From Bacteroidales bacterium (GTDB taxonomy: Bacteria; Bacteroidota; Bacteroidia; Bacteroidales; ML635J-15), in the NCBI GenBank assembly GCA_017645925.1, contig JAGCNN010000110.1:1-42547 (forward strand): a DNA stretch of 42,547 bases, given 5' to 3'. The notes below the pieces were generated by a model, which ran no database searches, had not been told where the DNA came from, and saw only the letters and a program-made list of their open reading frames with translations. Position numbers and translations under genes: made by a program. Shown here piece by piece: positions 7,055 through 15,570 of this stretch (the first letter of the stretch is position 1; each line of letters begins with the position of its first letter).

Positions 7055-8773
7055 ATGGAAGAATCATTGTTATCTAAACCAGGAAATTATAAATCGCTCG
7101 TTGCATATCAAAAGGCAGAAGTAATATATGAGATTACATATTATTTCTGCAATAAATATTTAAAAAAAGGTGACCGCACAATAGACCAGATGATTCAGGC
7201 AGCTCGTTCTGGGAAACAAAATATTGCAGAAGGAAGTGCGGCGTCAAGCACATCAAGCAAAACGGAAATATTCTTGATAAATGTTGCAAAAGCCAGCCTT
7301 AAGGAACTGCTTGAAGACTATATTGATTATCTTAATACCAGAAACCATAGCATTTGGGCTAAAGGGTCTGCGGAATATGAATCGATGCGCAAAATAGGAG
7401 CTGAGCACAACACTGCCGAGTACTTTAAGGCAATTGCGCAAAGCAATCCTCCTGAATTTATAGCCAATATGGCAATAATACTGCTAAACCAAACTGATTA
7501 CTTGCTATTTCGTCTATTGGATAGACTAAGCAAGGATTTTCTAGAGAATGGCGGCTTTGCAGAAAGGATGAGAAGGATGAGAATCGAGGAAAAGAGGAAG
7601 GTGGATGGCAACACTAATGACCTTAAGATCTCTAATGACTTTAAGGACGTTAGTGTTAAGCCAGCCACCTCCAAACATTTCCGCGGAGAAGTCGAAGAAA
7701 GCAAAGCCGACAACAGCGCTCTTGCCGTAACCGACGGTGTATCGCAACCGCCACAAGTAAACCCTAACATTGCAAGATTCCGCAGACACAAGACCACACT
7801 TACCGCAGAAGAATACATTGCCGGAATTTTGCGTTCCGACACCAACATACTCGGTCAGGCAATAACAATGGTAGAAAGCGTAAGACCTGAGCATCACGCC
7901 ATTGCACAAAAAATAATCGAAGGTTGCCTGCCACATTCTGGCAAGTCGATACGAATTGGCATAACAGGCGTTCCTGGTGCTGGCAAAAGTACTTTCATTG
8001 AAGCTCTTGGCGTAAAAATATGTGACTTGAACCATAAACTGGCAGTCCTTGCCGTTGACCCGAGCAGCGAACGCAGCGGAGGTTCCATTCTTGGTGACAA
8101 AACCCGCATGGAAAACCTTACATCACACCCAAACGCTTTTGTGCGCCCTTCTCCATCAGCAGGGTCGCTTGGTGGCGTAGCACGCAAAACCCGCGAAACA
8201 ATAATCCTTTGCGAAGCCGCAGGATTCGACACAATATTTGTGGAAACCGTTGGCGTTGGACAATCGGAAACCGCCGTACACAGTATGGTAGATTTCTTCC
8301 TGCTTCTGCTGGTAACTGGCGCAGGCGACGACCTTCAAGGCATTAAACGTGGTATCATGGAAATGGCAGATGCTATAGCCATCACTAAAGCCGATGGCGA
8401 AAACATCACCCGTGCCGACCTTGCTAAGACACAATACCAAAACGCATTGCACCTTTTCCCAATGCCAAAATCACGGTGGACTCCTATAGCAACAACATGC
8501 TCATCACTTACTGGCGCTGGAATCATGAATATCTGGGAAATGATAACAAAGTATGTCGCACATACAAACGCAAACGGATTTTTCGACTATAACCGCAACG
8601 AGCAGGCAAAATACTGGCTATACGAAACCATTAACGAATCTATTCGCAACAGTTTCTACCAGAACGAGAAAATCATAGAATGCCTGCCAGACTATGAACA
8701 AAAGGTACTCGACAATAAAATCAGCAGTTTTGCTGCTGCTCATGAACTATTGGCAAAATATTTTGAAAAATGA
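7055..8773 (+). CDS. Fusion: four-helix-bundle (S23-like) protein joined to methylmalonyl-CoA mutase GTPase chaperone MeaB
   Basis: 572 residues in one uninterrupted frame. Residues ~10-170 are a four-helix-bundle protein of the 23S intervening-sequence/S23 type (SLVAYQKAEVIYEITYYF, QMIQAARSGKQNIAEGSAAS). Its usual tail, ENGGFAERMRRMRIEEKRK, ends near residue 188, where free-standing relatives stop. A polar linker (~189-225) follows. Residues ~226-572 are a complete MeaB/ArgK GTPase: SALAVTDGVSQPPQVNPN, Walker A GVPGAGKST near 305, AVDPSSERSGGSILGDKTRM, ETVGVGQSE and ITKADGEN. MeaB protects and loads B12-dependent methylmalonyl-CoA mutase; no mutase is in the window. The linker has no ATG; a GTG (KVDGN) or the MRRM codons could give internal initiation of MeaB. 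The stop overlaps the YbaK gene by four bases. Confidence 0.88.
   Translation: MEESLLSKPGNYKSLVAYQKAEVIYEITYYFCNKYLKKGDRTIDQMIQAARSGKQNIAEGSAASSTSSKTEIFLINVAKASLKELLEDYIDYLNTRNHSIWAKGSAEYESMRKIGAEHNTAEYFKAIAQSNPPEFIANMAIILLNQTDYLLFRLLDRLSKDFLENGGFAERMRRMRIEEKRKVDGNTNDLKISNDFKDVSVKPATSKHFRGEVEESKADNSALAVTDGVSQPPQVNPNIARFRRHKTTLTAEEYIAGILRSDTNILGQAITMVESVRPEHHAIAQKIIEGCLPHSGKSIRIGITGVPGAGKSTFIEALGVKICDLNHKLAVLAVDPSSERSGGSILGDKTRMENLTSHPNAFVRPSPSAGSLGGVARKTRETIILCEAAGFDTIFVETVGVGQSETAVHSMVDFFLLLLVTGAGDDLQGIKRGIMEMADAIAITKADGENITRADLAKTQYQNALHLFPMPKSRWTPIATTCSSLTGAGIMNIWEMITKYVAHTNANGFFDYNRNEQAKYWLYETINESIRNSFYQNEKIIECLPDYEQKVLDNKISSFAAAHELLAKYFEK
7610..7657. repeat. Palindromic repeat inside the fused gene's linker
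   Basis: AACACTAA (7610-7617) and TTAGTGTT (7650-7657) are perfect complements, and further inside CCTTAA pairs with TTAAGG. It resembles intergenic or terminator-type palindromes but is translated here as the linker between the four-helix-bundle and MeaB parts. Confidence 0.65.
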
Positions 8774-9276
8774 TAGGTCAAGAAATAGTTTACAAGGCAT
8801 TAGCCGACTTGGACATAAAATTTGAATACTACGAATCGCCACGCGATTTCTCGTCAGAAGACGATGGCGCATTCTGGAAACGCATTGGTGCATGCAGATG
8901 CAAAAACCTGTTTATGCGCAACCACAAGGGAAACCAGCACTATCTGCTTATCTCCGACTATTACCGCGACATAAACATCCACGCCATCGAGCACAAATTG
9001 AAACAAGGGAAACTGTCGTTCGCATCGCAAGAAAGAATCAACAAGTGGATAAAAGGTACGATTGGTGCAATTTCCGTCTTTTCGTTACTCAACGACACCG
9101 AAAACCACACCATTGCATTCATTGACAAGACATTGCTAACAAAAGGCCATCTGACCTTTCTGCCGAATCAACTTAACGCATTGATTTCCATTAGCACCGA
9201 AGATTTTGTAAGAATACTTGACTACAGCGGTAACAAGTATGAATTTGTGGATTTGGAAGTGGCAGATGATATATAA
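8770..9276 (+). CDS. YbaK/ProX-type aminoacyl-tRNA editing (deacylase) protein
   Basis: 168 residues matching the stand-alone prolyl-tRNA-editing (PrdX/ProX) layout: KALADLDIKFEYYESP at the N-terminus, GACRCKNLFMRNHKGNQHYLLI with the conserved KNLF(L)R and HYLL strands, a basic FASQERINKWIKGTIGAISVFSL region containing the editing-loop glycines, and a C-terminal beta segment. Such proteins hydrolyse mischarged Ala- or Cys-tRNA(Pro) in trans. It overlaps the stop of the fused MeaB gene (ATGA), so translation is probably coupled, though no functional link between the two is obvious. Confidence 0.85.
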   Translation: MIGQEIVYKALADLDIKFEYYESPRDFSSEDDGAFWKRIGACRCKNLFMRNHKGNQHYLLISDYYRDINIHAIEHKLKQGKLSFASQERINKWIKGTIGAISVFSLLNDTENHTIAFIDKTLLTKGHLTFLPNQLNALISISTEDFVRILDYSGNKYEFVDLEVADDI

Positions 9277-9317
9277 TAGCCTATACATTTTGACTTTTAA
9301 CACAAACGAAGAAAAAC

Positions 9318-9348
9318 TTTCCACCATTGTATTTTTTGCTTAAATTTG
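9318..9348 (+). promoter_or_regulatory. Promoter for the sirtuin gene (TTTC ... TAAATTTG)
   Basis: Exact -7 box TAAATTTG at 9341-9348, with TTTC at 9318-9321 (one mismatch to TTTG) 19 bases upstream, the expected Bacteroidetes spacing. The ATG of the sirtuin gene is at 9374. Confidence 0.6.
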
Positions 9349-9373
9349 CATCGTTAACCAAAATAAATAAACC

Positions 9374-10117
9374 ATGAATAACATTGAAGAAGCGGCAAAA
9401 CTCATAGCCAACGCAAAATGTCTGTGCGTATTCACCGGTGCAGGCGTATCAAAGGAAAGCGGAATCCCGACCTTCCGTGGAAGTGAAGACAGCGTTTACG
9501 AACAATACGACCAGTCAATGCTGGAAATAAACACATATATCAACCGAACCGAAGAGGCATGGCCAGTGGTAAACAAGGTTTTCTACAAGTTTTTCAAGGA
9601 AGCACAGCCAAACAAGGCACACACCACGATTGCAAAATGGGAAAACGAAGGCATTGTAAAAGCTGTCATCACACAGAACATAGACTCGCTACATCAGGCG
9701 GCAGGAAGCAAGCATGTTATTGAATTTCATGGTGGAAAAGGTCATTTCGTCTGCCTAAAGTGCGGAAAAAAGTACCCGACTGCTTCTCTAAAGCTCACAA
9801 ATGAAGTTCCTCGTTGCGACTGCGGCGGAAAACTTAAACCAGGATTCATATTCTTTGGCGAAGGAATTCCCACGGATGCCTACAACGAATCATTCGACCT
9901 TGCAGGAAAATGCGATGTGATGCTTGTAATCGGAACTACTGGCGAAGTGCAGCCTGCAGCATACCTTCCGCATGTGGCAAAACAGCACGGGGCAAAAATC
10001 ATCGAGGTTAACCCGCAACATTCTACATACACAGGCAGAATCACCGACATATACCTTGAAATGGGCGCAGTAGAAGCCATGACAAAAATTGATGCAGAAA
10101 TACAAAAATTGAAATAA
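9374..10117 (+). CDS. Sir2-family NAD-dependent protein deacylase
   Basis: 247 residues covering the whole sirtuin catalytic core. FTGAGVSKESGIPTFRG near residue 20 binds NAD+; ITQNIDSLHQAAGS holds the QNID motif; the catalytic His is in EFHGG near residue 119. A zinc-binding set CxxC ... CxC follows (CLKCGKK, PRCDCGG). FFGEGIP, IGTTGEVQPAAYLP and EVNP complete the fold. It removes acyl groups from lysines using NAD+; the preferred acyl group cannot be deduced. It has its own promoter-like box and is followed two bases after its stop by a 2-hydroxyacid dehydrogenase, so the two are probably co-transcribed. Confidence 0.92.
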   Translation: MNNIEEAAKLIANAKCLCVFTGAGVSKESGIPTFRGSEDSVYEQYDQSMLEINTYINRTEEAWPVVNKVFYKFFKEAQPNKAHTTIAKWENEGIVKAVITQNIDSLHQAAGSKHVIEFHGGKGHFVCLKCGKKYPTASLKLTNEVPRCDCGGKLKPGFIFFGEGIPTDAYNESFDLAGKCDVMLVIGTTGEVQPAAYLPHVAKQHGAKIIEVNPQHSTYTGRITDIYLEMGAVEAMTKIDAEIQKLK

Positions 10118-10119
10118 AG

Positions 10120-11064
10120 ATGAAGATTGTACAAGTTGAACCATTGTGTGTATCGAAACAGGAACTCGAAGATGCAAAACAGGAATTTGAAAAGTTAGGA
10201 CACCAATATATATACTACACCGACATTCCTAAAGACGAAGACGAACTGGCATCGCGCATGAATGATGCCGACATTGTGAATATCAGCAATATAAAGCTCA
10301 CGGCAAGAACAATAGAATCGTGCCAGAACTTAAAATACCTTAACGTAGCTTTCACTGGTACCGACCATGTTGACATCGAATGTTGCCGCAAGCACGGAAT
10401 AAAAGTCAGCAACGCAGCTGGATATTCCACCGAAGCAGTTTCGGAACTCGCTGTGGGACTTGCAGTTGCACTTATGCGCAACTTCAGTCAGATGGACAGC
10501 AACACGCGCCAACTAAGCAATCGCAACAACTATCTCGGCACCGAACTCTGCGGAAAGACTGTCGGCATTGTCGGCACGGGAGCCATCGGACTTGCTACTG
10601 CTCGCATATTCAAGGCTTTCGGATGCAAAATACTCGCATATAGCAGAACACAAAAGAACATTGAAGGCATAACATACACCTCCCTTGACGAACTTTTTGA
10701 AAAATCGGACATCATTAGCCTGCACATACCAGCAAATCCACAAACCAAAGGTTTGATAAGCAAAGACTTGCTTGCAAAGATGAAAGAGACAGCAATAATA
10801 ATAAACACAGCTCGCGGACCAGTAATGGACAATGCCGCACTTGCCGAACTGCTGAAGGCAGGAAAGATTGCTGGCGCAGGAATCGACGTTTACGAAACCG
10901 AACCACCTCTGCCAGAGAATCATCCGCTTCTCTCCGCACCCAACACCATATTGCTGCCGCATGTTGGCTACGCATCAAAGGAAGCCATGCAGAAACGATT
11001 TGTAATAGTAAAGTCGAATCTACATTCATACCTTGAAGGCAAACAAGAAAATGTAATATTGTAG
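10120..11064 (+). CDS. D-isomer-specific 2-hydroxyacid dehydrogenase
   Basis: 314 residues. The NAD-binding Rossmann motif is GIVGTGAIGLATARI near residue 149. The catalytic triad positions are visible: Arg in NTARGPVMD, Glu in DVYETEPPLPENHPLL and His in LLPHVGYAS. The N-terminal substrate domain has ADIVNISNIKLT and FTGTDHVDIECC. It reduces a 2-ketoacid or oxidises a D-2-hydroxyacid; the substrate is undetermined. The stop is followed by a 13-bp inverted repeat (11066-11155) that may end the transcript. It is a different subfamily from the dehydrogenase at 16991-17932. Confidence 0.9.
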   Translation: MKIVQVEPLCVSKQELEDAKQEFEKLGHQYIYYTDIPKDEDELASRMNDADIVNISNIKLTARTIESCQNLKYLNVAFTGTDHVDIECCRKHGIKVSNAAGYSTEAVSELAVGLAVALMRNFSQMDSNTRQLSNRNNYLGTELCGKTVGIVGTGAIGLATARIFKAFGCKILAYSRTQKNIEGITYTSLDELFEKSDIISLHIPANPQTKGLISKDLLAKMKETAIIINTARGPVMDNAALAELLKAGKIAGAGIDVYETEPPLPENHPLLSAPNTILLPHVGYASKEAMQKRFVIVKSNLHSYLEGKQENVIL

Positions 11065-11065
11065 G

Positions 11066-11155
11066 AAATGTAGGCTTGTCTAATTTGGACGACTTGCGCC
11101 ATTATCATAACACAAGCAGAATCAAATGGTTATCACACCAAGCAAGCCTACATTT
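11066..11155. repeat. 13-bp perfect inverted repeat enclosing 64 bases (terminator or small element)
   Basis: AAATGTAGGCTTG (11066-11078) and CAAGCCTACATTT (11143-11155) are perfect complements, starting one base after the dehydrogenase stop and followed by T/A-rich sequence. The long loop is unusual for an intrinsic terminator. A miniature element with these ends is possible, but no target-site duplication is evident. Confidence 0.55.
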
Positions 11156-11211
11156 TCATATTTCACATTAGCAAAAAAAGTGCTTATTTTGTAAAATTTT
11201 TGGCAAAGGAA

Positions 11212-13992
11212 ATGGCAGAAAAGGAATGTATAACACTAAAAGGTGTAAGGGTAAACAACCTGAAAAACATAAATCTTGAAATTCCGCGCAACAAACTAGT
11301 GGTAATCACAGGCTTATCAGGGTCAGGAAAATCGTCTTTAGCCTTTGACACACTATTTGCCGAAGGGCAGAGACGCTATGTAGAAAGCCTCTCGTCATAC
11401 GCACGGCAGTTTCTCGGCAAAATGCACAAGCCCGAAGTCGATTTCATTGACGGCATTCCGCCCACAATAGCCATCAGACAAAAGGTAAACACACGAAATC
11501 CACGTTCCACGGTAGGCACTTCCACCGAATTGTACGACTACCTGAAACTTCTGTTTGCCCGCATCGGAAAAACCTACTCGCCAATTTCGGGATGCGAAGT
11601 CAAAAGCCACAGTACCAACGATGTAATAAACGCCATAACCTCCATGCCCGAAGGTACGAAAGTGCTAATTTGCTTCCCCTACACTTTCAACAGCAAGCAG
11701 AAAAAAGGCGAACAGCTTTCGCTAATCTCAAAACAAGGCTATGTGAGATTTATAAACAAAGGCGAAATGCTTCGTACCGATGATGTTACCGATATTAAAG
11801 CAATTGAGGACACTATTCACATTGTACTTGACCGCCTTACGGTGAAACCAGAAGAAACGCTTGTGGGAAGAATTGCCGATTCAGTCCAGACGGCTTTTTA
11901 TGAAGGCAAAGGCGAATGTTTTGTATATGAATACGGAGAAGAGCTGAAGCAATATTCGTTCTCTAACCGCTTTGAAGCAGATGGAATTACATTTGAACAG
12001 CCAACAGTCAACCTTTTTAGTTTCAACAATCCTATAGGAGCCTGCCCAACCTGCGAAGGCTTTGGTCAGATTCTCGGAATCGACGAGGACCTTGTCATAC
12101 CCAACAAAGGCATGAGCATTTACGATGGTGCCGTATATTGCTGGCGTGGCGATGTGATGAAGCAGTGGAACCACGATTTCATGATAAAGGCGGCAAGCAT
12201 ACGATTCCCGATTCACCGTCCATACTATCAGCTTACAGACGAAGAAAAAGAGATTCTTTGGAACGGCGACAAAAAGCATGACATATATGGAATAAGGGAC
12301 TTTTTCGACTACTTGGAGACACAGAAGTACAAGATTCAGAACCGAGTATTGGTTTCACGCTATCGCGGAAAGACGACTTGTCCCGACTGCAAGGGCAAAC
12401 GCCTGAAAAAGGAAGCTATGTATGTGAAGATAAACGGCAAGAACATTGGCGACCTTGTTGACATGCCAATCAGCGAACTTTGCAAGTTTTTCAACAACCT
12501 GAAACTTTCACAGTTTGACGAGGAAGCATCGGCAAGAATAAGAACGGAAATAAAAGTCCGCCTTGATGCAATGATGGAAGTTGGTCTTGGCTATCTAACA
12601 CTAAACCGCGCTGCATCAACGCTTTCGGGAGGAGAATCGCAGCGTATGAACCTTGCCACAGTCTTCGGTTCGGGACTTGTAGGTTCGCTTTATGTTCTCG
12701 ACGAGCCAAGCATAGGTCTGCACGAACGCGACACGCAAAACCTGATAACCATACTGAAAAAACTGCGCGACAAGAAAAATACAGTCGTTGTTGTTGAACA
12801 CGATGAAGCAATAATCCGCGCTGCCGACCATATAATAGACATAGGGCCGCTTGCTGGCGAATATGGTGGCGAAGTCGTCTTTGAGGGAGACAAGAAAAAG
12901 CTGGAAAAAGCCGACACGCTTACTGCAAAATATCTTCGTGGCGAACTACAGAATCCCAAGAACGACAATCCGTTGAAATGGCGCAATTCCATAAAGATTG
13001 AAGGAGCACGGCACAACAACCTGAAAAACATTACGGTAACATTTCCGCTAAATGTTGCAACAGTAATCACAGGTGTAAGCGGTTCGGGCAAAACAAGTCT
13101 TGTAAAAGGCATCCTCTACCCTGCCATTCGCCGTGAGCTAGGCATTTCGGCCGACAGGGCTGGCGACTTCGACCGTATATCTGGCGACATCAACATAATC
13201 AAAAACATAGAATACGTTGACCAGAACCCAATAGCAAAGTCAAGCCGTTCCAACCCAGCCATATACATCAAGGCTTTTGATGAAATTAGAAAACTTTTTG
13301 CAGAACAGAAAACCGCCAAGCTCAACGGACTGAAAGCCTCGCATTTTTCGTTCAACACCGAAGGCGGACGTTGCGAAGTATGTCAGGGCGAAGGCGAAAT
13401 AACTGTCGAGATGCAGTTTATGTCCGACATTCACCTTGTGTGCGAAGCCTGCAACGGAAAACGATTCAAGGATGAAATTCTGGAAATAAAGTATCATGAC
13501 AAGAACATCTACGACATCTTGGAGATGAGCATAGCCGAAGCTGTGGAATTCTTTTCGCAAAACGACGGAAGACTGGAGAAAAATATCGTTTCGTTGCTGC
13601 AAAACTACATAAATGTTGGTCTTGGCTACCTGAAGATGGGGCAGCCGTCAAGTACACTTAGTGGTGGTGAAAGTCAGCGTATTAAGTTGGCAACTTTCCT
13701 CAGCATGGAAAACGCGGAGCCTACGATTTTCATTTTTGACGAGCCGACCACAGGTCTGCATTTCCACGACATCAACAAGCTGCTGAAAGCAATGGAAAGT
13801 ATGCGAACCAAGGGACACACGCTCATCATAATCGAGCACAACCCCGAAGTAATAAAGTTTGCCGACTGGATTATAGACCTTGGTCCCGATGGCGGCGAAA
13901 AAGGCGGAAACCTTGTCTTTGAAGGCACTCCTGCCAAACTTATCAAATGCAAGGAATCAATAACTGGAAAATATTTGAAGAACTTTATATAG
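11212..13992 (+). CDS. uvrA: UvrABC excision nuclease subunit A
   Basis: 926 residues, about the standard UvrA length. Two ABC ATPase modules are present: first Walker [10 protein letters not shown] near residue 34 with an inserted DNA-binding region, signature [14 protein letters not shown] and [13 protein letters not shown]; second Walker [10 protein letters not shown], signature [14 protein letters not shown] and [13 protein letters not shown]. Zinc-binding CxxC pairs appear at CPTCEG, CPDCKG, CEVCQG and CEACNG. UvrA scans DNA for bulky lesions and loads UvrB. The ATG at 11212 is preferred over the in-frame TTG at 11200, because the alignment begins [19 protein letters not shown]. The ACP-like gene follows 11 bases after its stop. 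Confidence 0.97.
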   Translation: MAEKECITLKGVRVNNLKNINLEIPRNKLVVITGLSGSGKSSLAFDTLFAEGQRRYVESLSSYARQFLGKMHKPEVDFIDGIPPTIAIRQKVNTRNPRSTVGTSTELYDYLKLLFARIGKTYSPISGCEVKSHSTNDVINAITSMPEGTKVLICFPYTFNSKQKKGEQLSLISKQGYVRFINKGEMLRTDDVTDIKAIEDTIHIVLDRLTVKPEETLVGRIADSVQTAFYEGKGECFVYEYGEELKQYSFSNRFEADGITFEQPTVNLFSFNNPIGACPTCEGFGQILGIDEDLVIPNKGMSIYDGAVYCWRGDVMKQWNHDFMIKAASIRFPIHRPYYQLTDEEKEILWNGDKKHDIYGIRDFFDYLETQKYKIQNRVLVSRYRGKTTCPDCKGKRLKKEAMYVKINGKNIGDLVDMPISELCKFFNNLKLSQFDEEASARIRTEIKVRLDAMMEVGLGYLTLNRAASTLSGGESQRMNLATVFGSGLVGSLYVLDEPSIGLHERDTQNLITILKKLRDKKNTVVVVEHDEAIIRAADHIIDIGPLAGEYGGEVVFEGDKKKLEKADTLTAKYLRGELQNPKNDNPLKWRNSIKIEGARHNNLKNITVTFPLNVATVITGVSGSGKTSLVKGILYPAIRRELGISADRAGDFDRISGDINIIKNIEYVDQNPIAKSSRSNPAIYIKAFDEIRKLFAEQKTAKLNGLKASHFSFNTEGGRCEVCQGEGEITVEMQFMSDIHLVCEACNGKRFKDEILEIKYHDKNIYDILEMSIAEAVEFFSQNDGRLEKNIVSLLQNYINVGLGYLKMGQPSSTLSGGESQRIKLATFLSMENAEPTIFIFDEPTTGLHFHDINKLLKAMESMRTKGHTLIIIEHNPEVIKFADWIIDLGPDGGEKGGNLVFEGTPAKLIKCKESITGKYLKNFI

Positions 13993-14003
13993 GAGAATAT
14001 ATC

Positions 14004-14234
14004 ATGCAAGAAACAATTATCGAAATTTTGAAGAAATATACCTTCGACAACAAGGTATGGGAAAATTTTAATGAAAACATGGACTTGAAGGACGACCTGA
14101 AAATTAATTCAGCCCGTGTTGTTGACATCGTACTTGACCTTGAAGAAAAATTTGACATCGAAATCAGCGACGAGGATATAGAAAAGATGAAAACAGTGAA
14201 AGACGTGATGGAAATTGTAGGCAAGAAAATGTAA
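14004..14234 (+). CDS. Small orphan acyl-carrier-protein-like protein
   Basis: 76 residues with ACP shape: an acidic helix, then LKINSARVVDIVLDLEEKFDIEISDEDIEKMKTV. The usual DSL around the phosphopantetheine serine is replaced by NSA; the serine is still there, so it could be modified. AGGAG lies eight bases before the ATG at 14004, which is preferred over the in-frame ATG at 13947 inside uvrA. No fatty-acid or polyketide synthase gene is adjacent; the neighbours are uvrA and two exported Sel1-repeat proteins. It is therefore a specialised carrier protein of unknown pathway, not the housekeeping AcpP. Confidence 0.75.
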   Translation: MQETIIEILKKYTFDNKVWENFNENMDLKDDLKINSARVVDIVLDLEEKFDIEISDEDIEKMKTVKDVMEIVGKKM

Positions 14235-14247
14235 ACAAATTACGACT

Positions 14248-15555
14248 ATGAAAAAAACTTGTATAATAGCCATAATCACAACAATGGCAATCTCTGCATA
14301 CGCACAGAATTATATAGAAAGAAATGTCAGTGTCAGAAACATTATTATTGAAACATACTCAGACATTATTTCGGCTAATCCATATAGGTCGGAGGAGGTA
14401 AATATAAAGCTATATAAAGCCCAAAAGAATGATGACAAGGATGATTTTTTCAATTTCTATGAAACCAAGGAAACGCCATATATAAACATTTCGTTCAATC
14501 TATCTACCAACGAGAACAATTGGGAGAAATACGACAAAAAGTTTCAACCAACGGCAAAAAGTTTAGAAATAACACTATTGGACGAGAAAAAGGCTCCTAT
14601 TCTTAGCGGCAAAAAAAATTACAGCACGACTACAGAAAAAGAGCCAACAACAGAAAATCTTACCATGGACATTACTTCCGATTTCTACAAAGGGAAAATA
14701 ATGGATTCTGATGATTATTTCGACAGCAACAACAAATATATATCCATTGAAATCAGCAGCAATAATTACAAGGAGCTTACGGCTATTTATAAGAAAATAA
14801 CCTACATCAAGATAACCGTAACGCTAGAAGAATTTTCATATTCGGCAGAAATGGAAGATTCCTTATCAAAAATAAAGGAAGTGCTGGACAATGTACTAAG
14901 ACTTGAAGGAACAGATTCAAACATGGATTTTGTCAAGGACTTTTTGACAGCTAAATACTTCACAATGCCGTACAATCCATATTATTACGACGATTATGAC
15001 GAGAAGGATTATGACAAATACTCAAAAATAACTAAAAATCCGGAATCACTTATAGACAAAGAACTTTTGGCCTCACGAAATATTCCATTGCTAAATTCGG
15101 TATTAACTAAATATTACGAAAATAGGAAGACGGAAACAACTCTATTGTCATACAACCAGAAAAAAGAATTTATAGAGTTGTGGGGAAAATGGAAAGAATA
15201 CGCCAATGATATAGCATTGCCATTGTTATTGGAATCTGCACGCGGAGGAAACAACAAGGCACAGCTATACCTAGGAATAGTATTAGACATTGGAAATGTC
15301 AGATTACACAACTATGATGATGACAACAACCTACCAATGGAACCCATTCACTGGTACGCAAAATCGGCAATGAATGGCAACAGCATGGCAGAAAAATTCC
15401 TAAAACAATACCTTGTAAGAATATCTTCTCCATACTATGTGAACAAAATTATTGAAAAAGAAGCAGCTATCTACCACAAATGGCAGAATTTAGGCTTAAT
15501 CACAAAAGAGGAGCTTGACAAATACATTAATTATATAAAACAATTCAGGTACTGA
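14248..15555 (+). CDS. Exported Sel1-repeat-like protein, paralogue A
   Basis: 435 residues. The N-terminus MKKTCIIAIITTMAISAYAQ is a signal peptide cleaved after AYA. The middle is rich in Lys, Asp, Glu, Asn and Tyr with no recognised domain. Near the C-terminus, LLLESARGGNNKAQLYLGIVL and PIHWYAKSAMNGNSMAEKFL are Sel1-like (TPR-related) repeats, suggesting protein-protein binding. It starts 13 bases after the ACP stop and is followed 15 bases later by a paralogue with the same layout. Function is not recognised; periplasmic or surface location is inferred from the signal peptide. Confidence 0.7.
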   Translation: MKKTCIIAIITTMAISAYAQNYIERNVSVRNIIIETYSDIISANPYRSEEVNIKLYKAQKNDDKDDFFNFYETKETPYINISFNLSTNENNWEKYDKKFQPTAKSLEITLLDEKKAPILSGKKNYSTTTEKEPTTENLTMDITSDFYKGKIMDSDDYFDSNNKYISIEISSNNYKELTAIYKKITYIKITVTLEEFSYSAEMEDSLSKIKEVLDNVLRLEGTDSNMDFVKDFLTAKYFTMPYNPYYYDDYDEKDYDKYSKITKNPESLIDKELLASRNIPLLNSVLTKYYENRKTETTLLSYNQKKEFIELWGKWKEYANDIALPLLLESARGGNNKAQLYLGIVLDIGNVRLHNYDDDNNLPMEPIHWYAKSAMNGNSMAEKFLKQYLVRISSPYYVNKIIEKEAAIYHKWQNLGLITKEELDKYINYIKQFRY

Positions 15556-15570
15556 TAAATTGGCAATCCA

